A stretch of 11,840 nt of DNA from the NCBI RefSeq assembly GCF_020741395.1, contig NZ_DYZA01000132.1, positions 1-11,840 on the forward strand, given 5' to 3'. Below the pieces are notes generated by a model, which was given only the letters and a program-made list of their open reading frames with translations, did not search any database and had not been told where the DNA came from. Position numbers and translations under genes: made by a program. The stretch comes from Mailhella massiliensis. Lineage in GTDB: Bacteria > Desulfobacterota > Desulfovibrionia > Desulfovibrionales > Desulfovibrionaceae. This document shows, piece after piece, positions 1-5,761 of this stretch (position 1 is its first letter; the number at the start of each line of letters is the position of its first letter).

Positions 1-1054
1 CGAGCAGGCAGCCCGCAAGCATGACGCCCGAGACCATGAGCCACACGCTCACGGCAAGAAAGGCATGGGAAGCGCCGAGAGCGCGCAGAAGGGCCAGGGA
101 CTTCACGCGCATGGCCACGGCAAAGAAGCCCGAAACCAGCGCCGCGGCAAGGGCGGCCGCCTGCGCGGCGAAGGTGAGCATGAGCATGACGCGCTGCACC
201 TCTTCCAGCGTGCCGAAAAGCCGGGTGAGCACTTCGCCGGAAAAAACAGCCTGCGTATCCCGGCCGTTCAGAGCCGCGCGCAGGCGGTAGGCGTCGGCCA
301 CGGTGACGGGCTTGACCACCACGGCGGAACAGCGGCCCTCTCCCGCGCCGTGCATCTTCCACAAAGCCTCTATGGGCACGACAATGGCCCTGTCCCAGGG
401 GGTGCCGGTGGCGGGCATTTTCCCCACCACACGGAAGGGATGATCATGGGCATGGGAGGAGCCGCCCTCGTCGAGCGCCGCCTCGGCCACACTGCCGTGG
501 CTCGGCATGAAGCTGTCCCCCTCCTTGAGGGGCACGCCCGCCCCTACCACGGCCTCGCCGGGGGTGAGGAACATACGGCCGGAGGCAAGGGGCCTTCTAC
601 CGCCCAGGTTGACCAGCTCGGAGGAAGTACCCGCGATGGGGTAATTACGCCAGCGGTCGCCGAAGGCCAGCGGCGCGGCCCAGCGGATGCCGCCGTGGGC
701 CTTCACTTCCTCAAGCGTGCCCGCAGGCAGCAGGGAAAGGGCTTCCGGCCGGAGATACACCGTGCCGAGCACCAGATCCACGGCGCTGCCCTTCGCCCCC
801 ACCACAAGGTCGAAGGCGTCGGCGGAAGAGGCCATGCCGGAGCGTATGGCGCGCTCCATGAGGGATACGGCGGGGCTGAGGCTCCCGGCAAGGGCCAGCA
901 CCAGGGCAAGGGCCAGCGCACCGCCCCAGGAGCGGCGGAATTCGCCGCGAAGGAAAAGAAAAGGATTCATAACGCTCCAGAACTCCATGAAAAAGCCCTG
1001 CGCCGCGCCGCCCCTTCCCGGAAGCGTCGCTTTTTCGCGGGATGCGGAAGTCAT
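1..1054 (-). CDS. FtsX/MacB-type ABC transporter permease, 3' end beyond window
   Basis: Open frame read from an ATG at 1054 to the left edge, about 351 residues visible; the C-terminus is outside the window. It starts inside the stop codon of the ATPase gene (ATGA, 4-nt overlap), so the two are translationally coupled. Visible architecture: a cytoplasmic N-terminus, a first membrane helix near residues 44-63, a long extracytoplasmic domain (about 65-285), then two hydrophobic segments near 288-315 and 330-350. This is the N-terminal half of an FtsX/MacB-type permease; at least one more helix should follow off-window. The extracytoplasmic domain carries a histidine-rich stretch, SSHAHDH at residues 199-205, with H186 nearby. 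Such permeases usually work as mechanotransmission or lipoprotein/efflux devices rather than classic importers. Substrate unknown; metal-related export or homeostasis is inference. Family assignment is confident, role is not. Confidence 0.85.
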   Translation of the reverse strand, partial: MTSASREKATLPGRGGAAQGFFMEFWSVMNPFLFLRGEFRRSWGGALALALVLALAGSLSPAVSLMERAIRSGMASSADAFDLVVGAKGSAVDLVLGTVYLRPEALSLLPAGTLEEVKAHGGIRWAAPLAFGDRWRNYPIAGTSSELVNLGGRRPLASGRMFLTPGEAVVGAGVPLKEGDSFMPSHGSVAEAALDEGGSSHAHDHPFRVVGKMPATGTPWDRAIVVPIEALWKMHGAGEGRCSAVVVKPVTVADAYRLRAALNGRDTQAVFSGEVLTRLFGTLEEVQRVMLMLTFAAQAAALAAALVSGFFAVAMRVKSLALLRALGASHAFLAVSVWLMVSGVMLAGCLL

Positions 1055-1761
1055 TTGACCTTGAGTTCGCCTTCCTGCACGGGGAAAAGGCGGCCGCGCT
1101 CCAGAAAAAAGCGCTGATCCATCCTGCCGTGCATGGCCCGCTCATGCGTCACCACAAGAAGGGTGCAGCCTTCCGAGCGGGCCAGATCCACCATCTCATC
1201 GGTAACAAGCTGCGCGTTGCCCCTGTCCAGGCTGGCCGTGGGCTCGTCGGCCAGAAGCACCGAAGGCCGGAGCAGCACGGCCCGCGCCATGGCCACGCGC
1301 TGCTGCTCCCCACGGGAAAACACGCCCGCCGCCGCCCCGAGATTGCGTATGCCGAGCCGCCGCAGGAGGCTGTGCGCCCGGATCAGAATATCCTCCGGCA
1401 CGCCGAAACGGCGGAAGGTGACGGGCAAAAGCACGTTCTCCAGGGCCGAAAGCCGGGGAAAAAGCTGAAAATCCTGAAAAATCATGCCCACATGCCGCCC
1501 GCGCCACACGTCCCTTTCCCTCTCGGGCATGGACGAAAGCTCCTCCCTGCCCCAGCGGATCTCACAGCCTTTTTCCCTGTCGGGCAGCACAAGCCCGCAA
1601 AGGAGATGGAGCAGGGTTGTCTTGCCGGAGCCGGAATCGCCGTACAGGCCCGCCAGCGTGCCGCCGGGAAGATGAAATTCCGGGATATCCAGCACAAGGC
1701 GCGTGCCTTTGCCGTCCTTCACGCTGTAGCGGACATTCTTCAGGGTAAGGGCGTTGTCCAT
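1051..1761 (-). CDS. LolD/MacB-type ABC transporter ATP-binding protein
   Basis: A 236-residue cytoplasmic ATPase that powers the FtsX-like permease encoded just downstream. All core motifs are visible: Walker A GDSGSGKT (residues 41-48), Q-loop around FQDFQLFP (95-102), signature region FSRGEQQR (148-155), Walker B VLLADEP (168-174) with the catalytic Glu at 173, D-loop SLD, and H-loop His206 in VVTHE. The length and the FQ..xLFP..xALENV pattern are those of the LolD/MacB/FtsE group. The signature motif is odd: S-R-G-E-Q replaces the usual S-G-G-E/Q-Q, putting an arginine at the first glycine. The ATG at 1761 lies 7 nt after the stop of the upstream secreted-protein gene, with GAGG as ribosome binding site, so the three genes form one operon. 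Substrate cannot be read from the ATPase. Confidence 0.93.
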   Translation of the reverse strand: MDNALTLKNVRYSVKDGKGTRLVLDIPEFHLPGGTLAGLYGDSGSGKTTLLHLLCGLVLPDREKGCEIRWGREELSSMPERERDVWRGRHVGMIFQDFQLFPRLSALENVLLPVTFRRFGVPEDILIRAHSLLRRLGIRNLGAAAGVFSRGEQQRVAMARAVLLRPSVLLADEPTASLDRGNAQLVTDEMVDLARSEGCTLLVVTHERAMHGRMDQRFFLERGRLFPVQEGELKVK

Positions 1762-1768
1762 GCTTGCC

Positions 1769-2203
1769 TCACAGGGTATGGAAGGTGGCGTCTCTCAGGC
1801 GCATCTGGCTCACGAAGCCGGTATCCTCATCCGTCCAGGAGCCGACTTCCAGCATCCCCTCCACCTCTATGACCGCGTTGTTCTGCACGAAGCGCTGCTT
1901 TTCGGAGAGGTAGACCACCAGGATGTTGTCCGGCCAGTCCGCATCGGACTGGCAGAAGGGGCACAGGGCCACGGGCTCCCGGGTGAGGACGAAGAAATCC
2001 GCGTCCGCCTTCAGCGGCGGGGCCATGAAGCCGCGGATGATCACGCGCTCCCCCTTCAGGGAGAGCACCTTGTCGGAAAAGCGCAGGCCGAGCGCCCCGC
2101 CCCCGCTGTAAAGTTCGTCGAAGTTCAGGCGTTTGTCCGCCCCGGCCTGTGCGCCCGGCGCGCCGAGCAGAAGGCAAAGCAGGAGAGTCAGCCAGATTTT
2201 CAT
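1769..2203 (-). CDS. Small secreted protein with CPFC motif, OB-fold-like (distantly DUF3299-like)
   Basis: A 144-residue protein with a clear Sec signal peptide (hydrophobic residues 4-17, probable cleavage after AQA at 18-20). The mature part has a short helical start (FDELYS), then a beta-rich stretch built like an OB fold: KGERVIIRGFMAPPL at 50-64, FFVLTREP at 70-77, then CPFC at 81-84 followed by WPDN and VVYL. The GFM-x-P layout and a cysteine motif after the third strand resemble DUF3299 proteins, but the proline-rich CIHxPPPP signature of that family is replaced by CPFC, so I call it only distantly similar. The two cysteines could bind metal or form a disulfide. It precedes the ATPase and permease genes in the same operon and probably works with them in the periplasm. 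The start ATG at 2203 has a modest GGGAAG site. Function unknown. Confidence 0.8.
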   Translation of the reverse strand: MKIWLTLLLCLLLGAPGAQAGADKRLNFDELYSGGGALGLRFSDKVLSLKGERVIIRGFMAPPLKADADFFVLTREPVALCPFCQSDADWPDNILVVYLSEKQRFVQNNAVIEVEGMLEVGSWTDEDTGFVSQMRLRDATFHTL

Positions 2204-2217
2204 GTCGCTTCCCGTGG

Positions 2218-2258
2218 AAAAAAGACTCGTGCGGGCGCCCCGCCCATGCGGGACGCCC
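2218..2258 (-). terminator. Terminator-like hairpin between phosphatase and ABC trio
   Basis: On the minus strand an 11-bp stem (2248-2258 with 2233-2243, one G-U pair, 4-nt loop) is followed 9 nt later by six T residues (2223-2218). The stem is very strong but the T-run is displaced, so this may be a weak terminator, an attenuator that lowers expression of the downstream trio, or an mRNA-stabilising 3' structure. Confidence 0.4.
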
Positions 2259-2296
2259 TGTCCGGAGAGGCGGAGCGAATTCCCCCGCCCTGCCGC

Positions 2297-4033
2297 CTAC
2301 CTGCCGAGGGCCAGGGCCTCGGCCATGATGCGGAAAATTTCCGTGCTGTTCATGAAGCCGCGTATCTGTTCGGCATTGGGGCCTCTCGCACCCACCACAA
2401 GGTCGTCTATGGCGTGCACGCCGGTGGATTCCGTGCGGGGAAGGTTGCCGGGCACGAACTGCGCCCCGGGAATGTCCTTGTAGGCCGCGTTGGCGATGTA
2501 GTGGCCGTTCTCATCCTTCACCGCAGGGACAAAGGGGCCGTCGACCTTGGGGCGGTAAGTTTCGTAATGATCCGGGTAGTTGCCGATGAAGGCGGCGAGG
2601 CGCTTTTTCACATTCACGTCGTCGGGGTAGCCGTCGCCGTCGGCATCCTTGTAGTCGGGATAACCGGCGGCCGCGTAGATGCCCACCTTGTCGCGCATGA
2701 GCTCGCCGGGCAGGGTGTCGTCCACGGTGCCGATGATGCTGAGGGCATGGGTGTGGTCGCCGGTGACGATGAGAAGCGTGTCGGGGTTGGCGTCGCAGAA
2801 TGCCTGGGCCTTGGCCACCACCTTGTCGAACATGATGGTGTCGTAAATGGCGCGCTCCCAGTCCAGCGGATGCGAATACTTGTCCACGAGCCCCGCTTCC
2901 AGCATGAGGAAGAAGCCTTCGGGATTTTTGGAGAGCACCTTGAGGGCGGCGTCCATGGAGTCCGTGAGGTCGGGCTGGTCCGGGAACTTGGATACCGTGC
3001 CCTTCTTGAGCTGCTTTCTGTCCAGCGCGCCGTCGAGGTTGCCGGTATGGAAGAGGCCGAGCAGCCGGTCGGGCGTCTTTTCCATCACCTCCAGAAGCTC
3101 GGTGCGCGTGGTGGCGAGGCTGTAGCCCGCCTTGCGGAAGTCTTCCACATAGTCCTTCTCGTCCTTGCGCTTGGAGCCGGGCACCGTGCGGGGCAGGAAA
3201 TAGGCGGAACCGCCGCCGATGAGCACTTCAGGGCGGATATCGGCGAACATGCCCACAATGGCAGCCTTTTCCGAACGCTTGCGCGTGTGGGAGACCACAG
3301 CGGCAGGGGTGGCATCCTCAATTTCCGCATCGGAGACGATGCCTATGGACTTCTTCGTCTTGCGGCGCAGAAGCTCGGCTATGGTCTCCTGGCGCGGGTC
3401 GTCAAAGGGGTCCTTGGTGCGGTCGGCATACACGCCTATGGCGTTCACGCTGGACTTGTGGCCCGTCATGTAGGCGGAAGCGGTGTTGGCCGAGTCTGCG
3501 GCGATGGAATCCACGCTGCAGGTACCGAGCATGCCGGTATGGGGCAGCGTATCCATGGAGAGATACCCGTTGTACATGCCGTTGGTCACGCCCTTGGAGA
3601 GCAGGCGGGCGCCCGTCCGGTGGCCCATGCTCAGGCCGTCCGCAATGAGCAGGATCACGTTCTTCGCCTTCGGCGTATCCGGCGTGCCGTACACGTCCCA
3701 CCCGGCCCGGGCCTCCTCCCTGCCGTCTTTCGCGCTCACGGTGTACTTGCCGGGCTTCAGGGTCACGTTGCGCAGAATAACGGCCGAGCCCTTGCCTTCC
3801 TCGTTTTTAATGAACTCGGGCTTTGCCCCGAACACGTCGGCCGCACTTTTGCCGTTGATGCGCACGTCCGCCTCGGAGGCGCTTATCTCCCTGTCGAATT
3901 CCACCTTGAAGTCGAACTTCGCGCCGCCCAGGAAGCGGGCGGTGTCCACGGGGTAGATTGCGGGCGCGCCCTGCGCCGTGGCCGAAAAAAGCGCCATGCC
4001 GAGGCACAGCGGGGCTATTGCGGTTATCTTCAT
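2297..4033 (-). CDS. phoA: Exported PhoA-class alkaline phosphatase with DxDxDG calcium-type loop
   Basis: A 578-residue periplasmic phosphomonoesterase that releases phosphate from organic esters. I start it at ATG 4033 because GGAGGA lies 5 nt upstream and the signal peptide (MKITAIAP..., cleavage near AQG-A) begins there; ATG 4036 is the alternative, and longer starts lack a site. Residues 24-120 form an extra beta-rich domain. The catalytic domain then shows every expected PhoA residue: Asp132 (ILLIADG), nucleophile Ser181 in DSANTASAYMTG, Thr242 in DATPAA, probable Arg253, Glu379-Asp384-His388, Asp426-His427 (TGDHTH) and His540 (TGVHAIDD). It should therefore bind two zinc and one magnesium. 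Between His427 and His540 lies an insertion with DADGDGYPDD (463-472), a calcium-binding-type loop. It is longer than E. coli PhoA (471). A Pho-box-like repeat and a palindrome lie upstream. The ABC trio follows after 93 nt. Confidence 0.95.
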   Translation of the reverse strand: MKITAIAPLCLGMALFSATAQGAPAIYPVDTARFLGGAKFDFKVEFDREISASEADVRINGKSAADVFGAKPEFIKNEEGKGSAVILRNVTLKPGKYTVSAKDGREEARAGWDVYGTPDTPKAKNVILLIADGLSMGHRTGARLLSKGVTNGMYNGYLSMDTLPHTGMLGTCSVDSIAADSANTASAYMTGHKSSVNAIGVYADRTKDPFDDPRQETIAELLRRKTKKSIGIVSDAEIEDATPAAVVSHTRKRSEKAAIVGMFADIRPEVLIGGGSAYFLPRTVPGSKRKDEKDYVEDFRKAGYSLATTRTELLEVMEKTPDRLLGLFHTGNLDGALDRKQLKKGTVSKFPDQPDLTDSMDAALKVLSKNPEGFFLMLEAGLVDKYSHPLDWERAIYDTIMFDKVVAKAQAFCDANPDTLLIVTGDHTHALSIIGTVDDTLPGELMRDKVGIYAAAGYPDYKDADGDGYPDDVNVKKRLAAFIGNYPDHYETYRPKVDGPFVPAVKDENGHYIANAAYKDIPGAQFVPGNLPRTESTGVHAIDDLVVGARGPNAEQIRGFMNSTEIFRIMAEALALGR

Positions 4034-4108
4034 CATATTCCTCCACAAGTTGTTTTCCATGCGGGCACTATGGCCGAAGCCCGTGTCGCATCTGTGAAGG
4101 CATGATGA

Positions 4109-4124
4109 TTTCTTCATGAAGAAA
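4109..4124. promoter_or_regulatory. Perfect 16-bp palindrome upstream of phosphatase gene
   Basis: TTTCTTCATGAAGAAA is identical to its reverse complement over all 16 bases and lies 76 nt before the phosphatase start. Perfect palindromes of this size in an upstream region commonly serve as operators for dimeric regulators. As RNA it could only form a tight-looped hairpin, so a DNA operator is the better reading. I do not recognise the cognate regulator. Confidence 0.45.
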
Positions 4125-4125
4125 G

Positions 4126-4143
4126 AAGACGCTCATGTGACAG
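4126..4143 (-). promoter_or_regulatory. Partial Pho-box-like direct repeat
   Basis: On the minus strand CTGTCAC (4143-4137) is followed, with the 11-nt period typical of PhoB boxes, by GCGTCTT (4132-4126). The first heptamer matches CTGTCAT at 6 of 7 positions, the second at 4 of 7. No good -10 hexamer sits about 10 nt downstream, which weakens the case. The location before an alkaline phosphatase gene is what makes it plausible. Confidence 0.28.
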
Positions 4144-4168
4144 GGCGCCGCCCCCGGGCGTCTTTCCC

Positions 4169-4198
4169 GCGGCGCGCAGGCCCCGGAAAGCGCGCCGC
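4169..4198 (-). other. Strong GC hairpin in phosphatase leader
   Basis: Perfect 9-bp inverted repeat, GCGGCGCGC with GCGCGCCGC, around a 12-nt loop (4178-4189). It lies 136 nt or more before the phosphatase start and is followed by a second GC-rich self-complementary stretch at 4144-4162. No T-run follows, so it is not an intrinsic terminator by itself. A weak extended -10 (TGATATTGT, minus strand, 4207-4199) lies directly upstream, which would put the hairpin at the 5' end of a leader transcript. Confidence 0.35.
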
Positions 4199-4283
4199 AC
4201 AATATCATGCAGCCATTCCCGTTGAGCAAAGCCCCAAGCTTGTCGTACCTTGAAGGCAATTCCGGGAGGATGCCATGCACAAG

Positions 4284-4316
4284 AAAAAGCGCCGCCCCCG
4301 GATCCTTGCCCGGCGC
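4284..4316 (-). terminator. Intrinsic terminator after DUF3467 gene
   Basis: On the minus strand GCGCCG (4316-4311) pairs with CGGCGC (4294-4289), with a 16-nt GC-rich loop that can add pairs, and is followed immediately by five T residues (4288-4284). It starts 25 nt after the stop of the DUF3467 gene and separates it from the phosphatase gene, implying that the phosphatase has its own promoter. Confidence 0.7.
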
Positions 4317-4341
4317 GGGGGAGGAAGCTCCGCCTGCGCCG

Positions 4342-4650
4342 TCAGGATTCTTCGCTTTTTCTCTCCGCCGAAAAAGGCTCAATGGGGCCGAAGCGCCCTT
4401 CATATTCCTGAAGGGTGCGGATAAGCGTGGCGGCCAGGCGCTTCGCGCCCTGCGGCGTCATGGCTATGCGGTCCTGCATTTCCACCACCAGATTGCCGGC
4501 AAGCGCCGCGTCGGACGAAGGTTCCATGCGGCTTACCCCGCAGTTCAGAAAAAATTCCCCTTCCCCGTAGCGCACCTGAAAGGCGTTGGCATAGGAGGTA
4601 CGGATGCCTGCCGACTCCACATGCAGGCCGATTTTCTGCTCTTCAGACAT
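4342..4650 (-). CDS. DUF3467 family protein
   Basis: A 102-residue soluble protein without signal peptide or membrane segment. It matches the DUF3467 pattern from memory: a YANAF motif (residues 20-24) opening a short beta region, EFFLNCG (32-38), a central segment leading to the RIAMTPQGAKRLAATL block (about 61-76), and the family's C-terminal LQEYEGRFGPIEP ending (80-92). Members occur widely as small single-domain proteins of unknown role; some annotations mention DNA-binding-like or ribbon-helix folds, but I would not assign a function. The ATG at 4650 has AGGAG about 7 nt upstream. It is set off by a hairpin-rich spacer before it and a terminator after it, so it is probably a stand-alone transcription unit. 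The C-terminal tail (ERKSEES) is charged and likely disordered. Confidence 0.85.
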   Translation of the reverse strand: MSEEQKIGLHVESAGIRTSYANAFQVRYGEGEFFLNCGVSRMEPSSDAALAGNLVVEMQDRIAMTPQGAKRLAATLIRTLQEYEGRFGPIEPFSAERKSEES

Positions 4651-4687
4651 AACTGCTCCTCAATGACGTTTCCGATGTTTTCCGCCC

Positions 4688-4707
4688 TCTTCAGGCGGGC
4701 CTGAAGA
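4688..4707 (-). other. Leader hairpin before DUF3467 gene
   Basis: Perfect 8-bp inverted repeat TCTTCAGG / CCTGAAGA with a 4-nt loop (4696-4699), ending 37 nt before the DUF3467 start codon. No T-run follows on the minus strand, so it is not a terminator. It could be a leader structure or an operator. Confidence 0.4.
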
Positions 4708-4802
4708 ACAGGGCAGCCGCCCCGGAAAAGCCCGCGGGTGCGGGGAAGCCCGGCTTCCTGCCTGCAAAGGGCAAAGGAAAGGCCGCGGCCTCTGCCGGAG
4801 CG

Positions 4803-4835
4803 TTCCGCGCAGGCCCTGAGGCCTGCACCGCGGAA
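4803..4835. other. Long bulged hairpin in 231-nt spacer
   Basis: TTCCGCGCAGGCC (4803-4815) pairs with 4820-4835 around the 4-nt loop CTGA: 7 bp next to the loop, a 3-nt bulge on one side, then 6 bp. No T-run follows on either strand. It sits between the OmpH-like and DUF3467 genes, beside other hairpins at 4744-4758 (6 bp) and 4838-4856, and the 10-bp palindrome GGCCGCGGCC at 4781-4790. Confidence 0.45.
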
Positions 4836-4860
4836 AGCCGGGCGGACGCCCGGGCCCCGC
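4836..4860 (-). terminator. Possible weak terminator after OmpH-like gene
   Basis: On the minus strand CCGGGC-GTCC-GCCCGG forms a 6-bp GC stem about 28 nt after the OmpH-like stop, followed only by CTTTCC. The T-run is too short for a convincing intrinsic terminator; a transcript-end role is possible in combination with the next hairpin. Confidence 0.3.
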
Positions 4861-4881
4861 TTTCCCCTGCCGGGAGGGCCG

Positions 4882-5412
4882 TCAGCGCCTGCCCTTTTTC
4901 TTTTCTTCTTTATTATCTTTATTAATGGTGACGGTGGGCAGGTCGGCAAATTTCACCTTGCGCCTGTTCACCTGAGAAAGGATGGCGTTGGTGTAATCGG
5001 CCTTGTCCCAGTCTCCGGCAATCACCATGCTCCGGGAAACGACCAGCAATACGCCGTTCTTTTTCCGCCACTTCTCCACTTCCTCCACCACCACGTCCTG
5101 CACCGCGCGCATGGCGGCCTGACGCTCCACGTCCATCTGCCGGTTCAGCACGGCAAGGCCCTGGGCGTAGATCCTGTTCCTTTCCGCCTCGGCCTCTTTC
5201 GCATGGGCCTTCTTCAGGTCTTCAAAGCCCTTCTGGAGCACCTGCTGCACTTTTTTGAGGTGCTCCTCGGCCTGCTTCCCCGGCGTGGATTCCACCATGA
5301 GGCGCTGCATGTCCACCGAAACCACCTCAGGTGCTCTGGCTTCCAGGATTCCGACGGAGGAAAAAAGGACGGCCACGGCCACGACAAAAGAAAAAAAGGA
5401 CTTTCCGCGCAT
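4882..5412 (-). CDS. OmpH/Skp-like periplasmic coiled-coil protein
   Basis: A 176-residue exported protein. I choose ATG 5412 because GGAG (5422-5419) is 6 nt upstream and the basic-hydrophobic signal peptide begins there (RGKSFFSFVVAVAVLFSS, cleavage near ARA at 25-27); ATGs at 5415 and 5427 are alternatives. The mature start VVSVDMQRLMVESTPGKQAEEHL-type segment (about residues 30-52) is the usual Skp/OmpH opening, followed by a long charged helix rich in K, E, A and Q (about 48-118) and a short beta-containing end (VLLVVSRSMVIAG, 121-133). The C-terminus is strongly basic (KKKGRR). Skp-type proteins hold unfolded outer-membrane proteins in the periplasm. Here the gene is not beside bamA or lpx genes, so a different client or role is possible. 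It follows the atp terminators, giving it a probable separate promoter in the 405-nt gap. Confidence 0.82.
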   Translation of the reverse strand: MRGKSFFSFVVAVAVLFSSVGILEARAPEVVSVDMQRLMVESTPGKQAEEHLKKVQQVLQKGFEDLKKAHAKEAEAERNRIYAQGLAVLNRQMDVERQAAMRAVQDVVVEEVEKWRKKNGVLLVVSRSMVIAGDWDKADYTNAILSQVNRRKVKFADLPTVTINKDNKEEKKKGRR

Positions 5413-5569
5413 CATACTCTCCTGCATGGGGAAAACACTCCCGCAGACACGCCTCCCGGCAAAATGCAGGCAGGCTCATCCCAGAAAGACTCTTCTTCTG
5501 CTCTACACGAGGACTGCCTGCGCCGCAAGGAAGAACGAAAAAAGAATAAAAAAAGCCGTTCCGTTGAGG

Positions 5570-5595
5570 AAAAAAGCTCCCCGGTATGGCCGGGG
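5570..5595 (-). terminator. Second candidate terminator downstream of atpC
   Basis: On the minus strand CCCCGG (5595-5590) pairs with CCGGGG (5584-5579) around a 5-nt loop, followed after AGC by six T residues (5575-5570). It lies about 140 nt beyond the main atp terminator, so it could act as a backup or end a short transcript of its own. Confidence 0.55.
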
Positions 5596-5733
5596 CCCGG
5601 CGCTGCCGGGCAGGAGGAAATCCCCCTTCCGGACGCCTGCACAAACTTCCCTGCCGACCGGCTCCCAGGTTCCCCGGGGGCTCCTGAAATCGGGAGCCTC
5701 CCGGCAGGGAACACAGGTCCTGCCCGGAGACGC

Positions 5734-5761
5734 AAAAGGGGCATCCCTTCCGGGATGCCCC
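5734..5761 (-). terminator. Intrinsic terminator of the atp operon
   Basis: Textbook structure on the minus strand: GGGGCATCCC (5761-5752) pairs perfectly with GGGATGCCCC (5747-5738), 10 bp, around the tetraloop GGAA, followed directly by four T residues (5737-5734). It begins 71 nt after the atpC stop and is the strongest terminator in the window. Confidence 0.92.

Noticed and set aside
65..1117. A 350-codon plus-strand frame at the left edge
   Set aside because: Antisense to the permease, which has clear membrane helices and a 4-nt overlap with its ATPase gene.
2176..2203. Lipobox in the small secreted protein
   Set aside because: Cys10 is preceded by LLL, which does not fit a lipoprotein cleavage site; the AQA site at 18-20 fits ordinary signal peptidase.
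1754..4105. A 783-codon open frame on the plus strand
   Set aside because: Antisense to the phosphatase and the secreted protein gene, whose catalytic residues and signal peptides are intact. Low-complexity composition marks it as a shadow.
4034..4117. Longer phosphatase start at ATG 4117
   Set aside because: It would put a Cys/His-rich, non-hydrophobic stretch before the signal peptide and lacks a ribosome binding site; GGAGGA sits correctly for ATG 4033.
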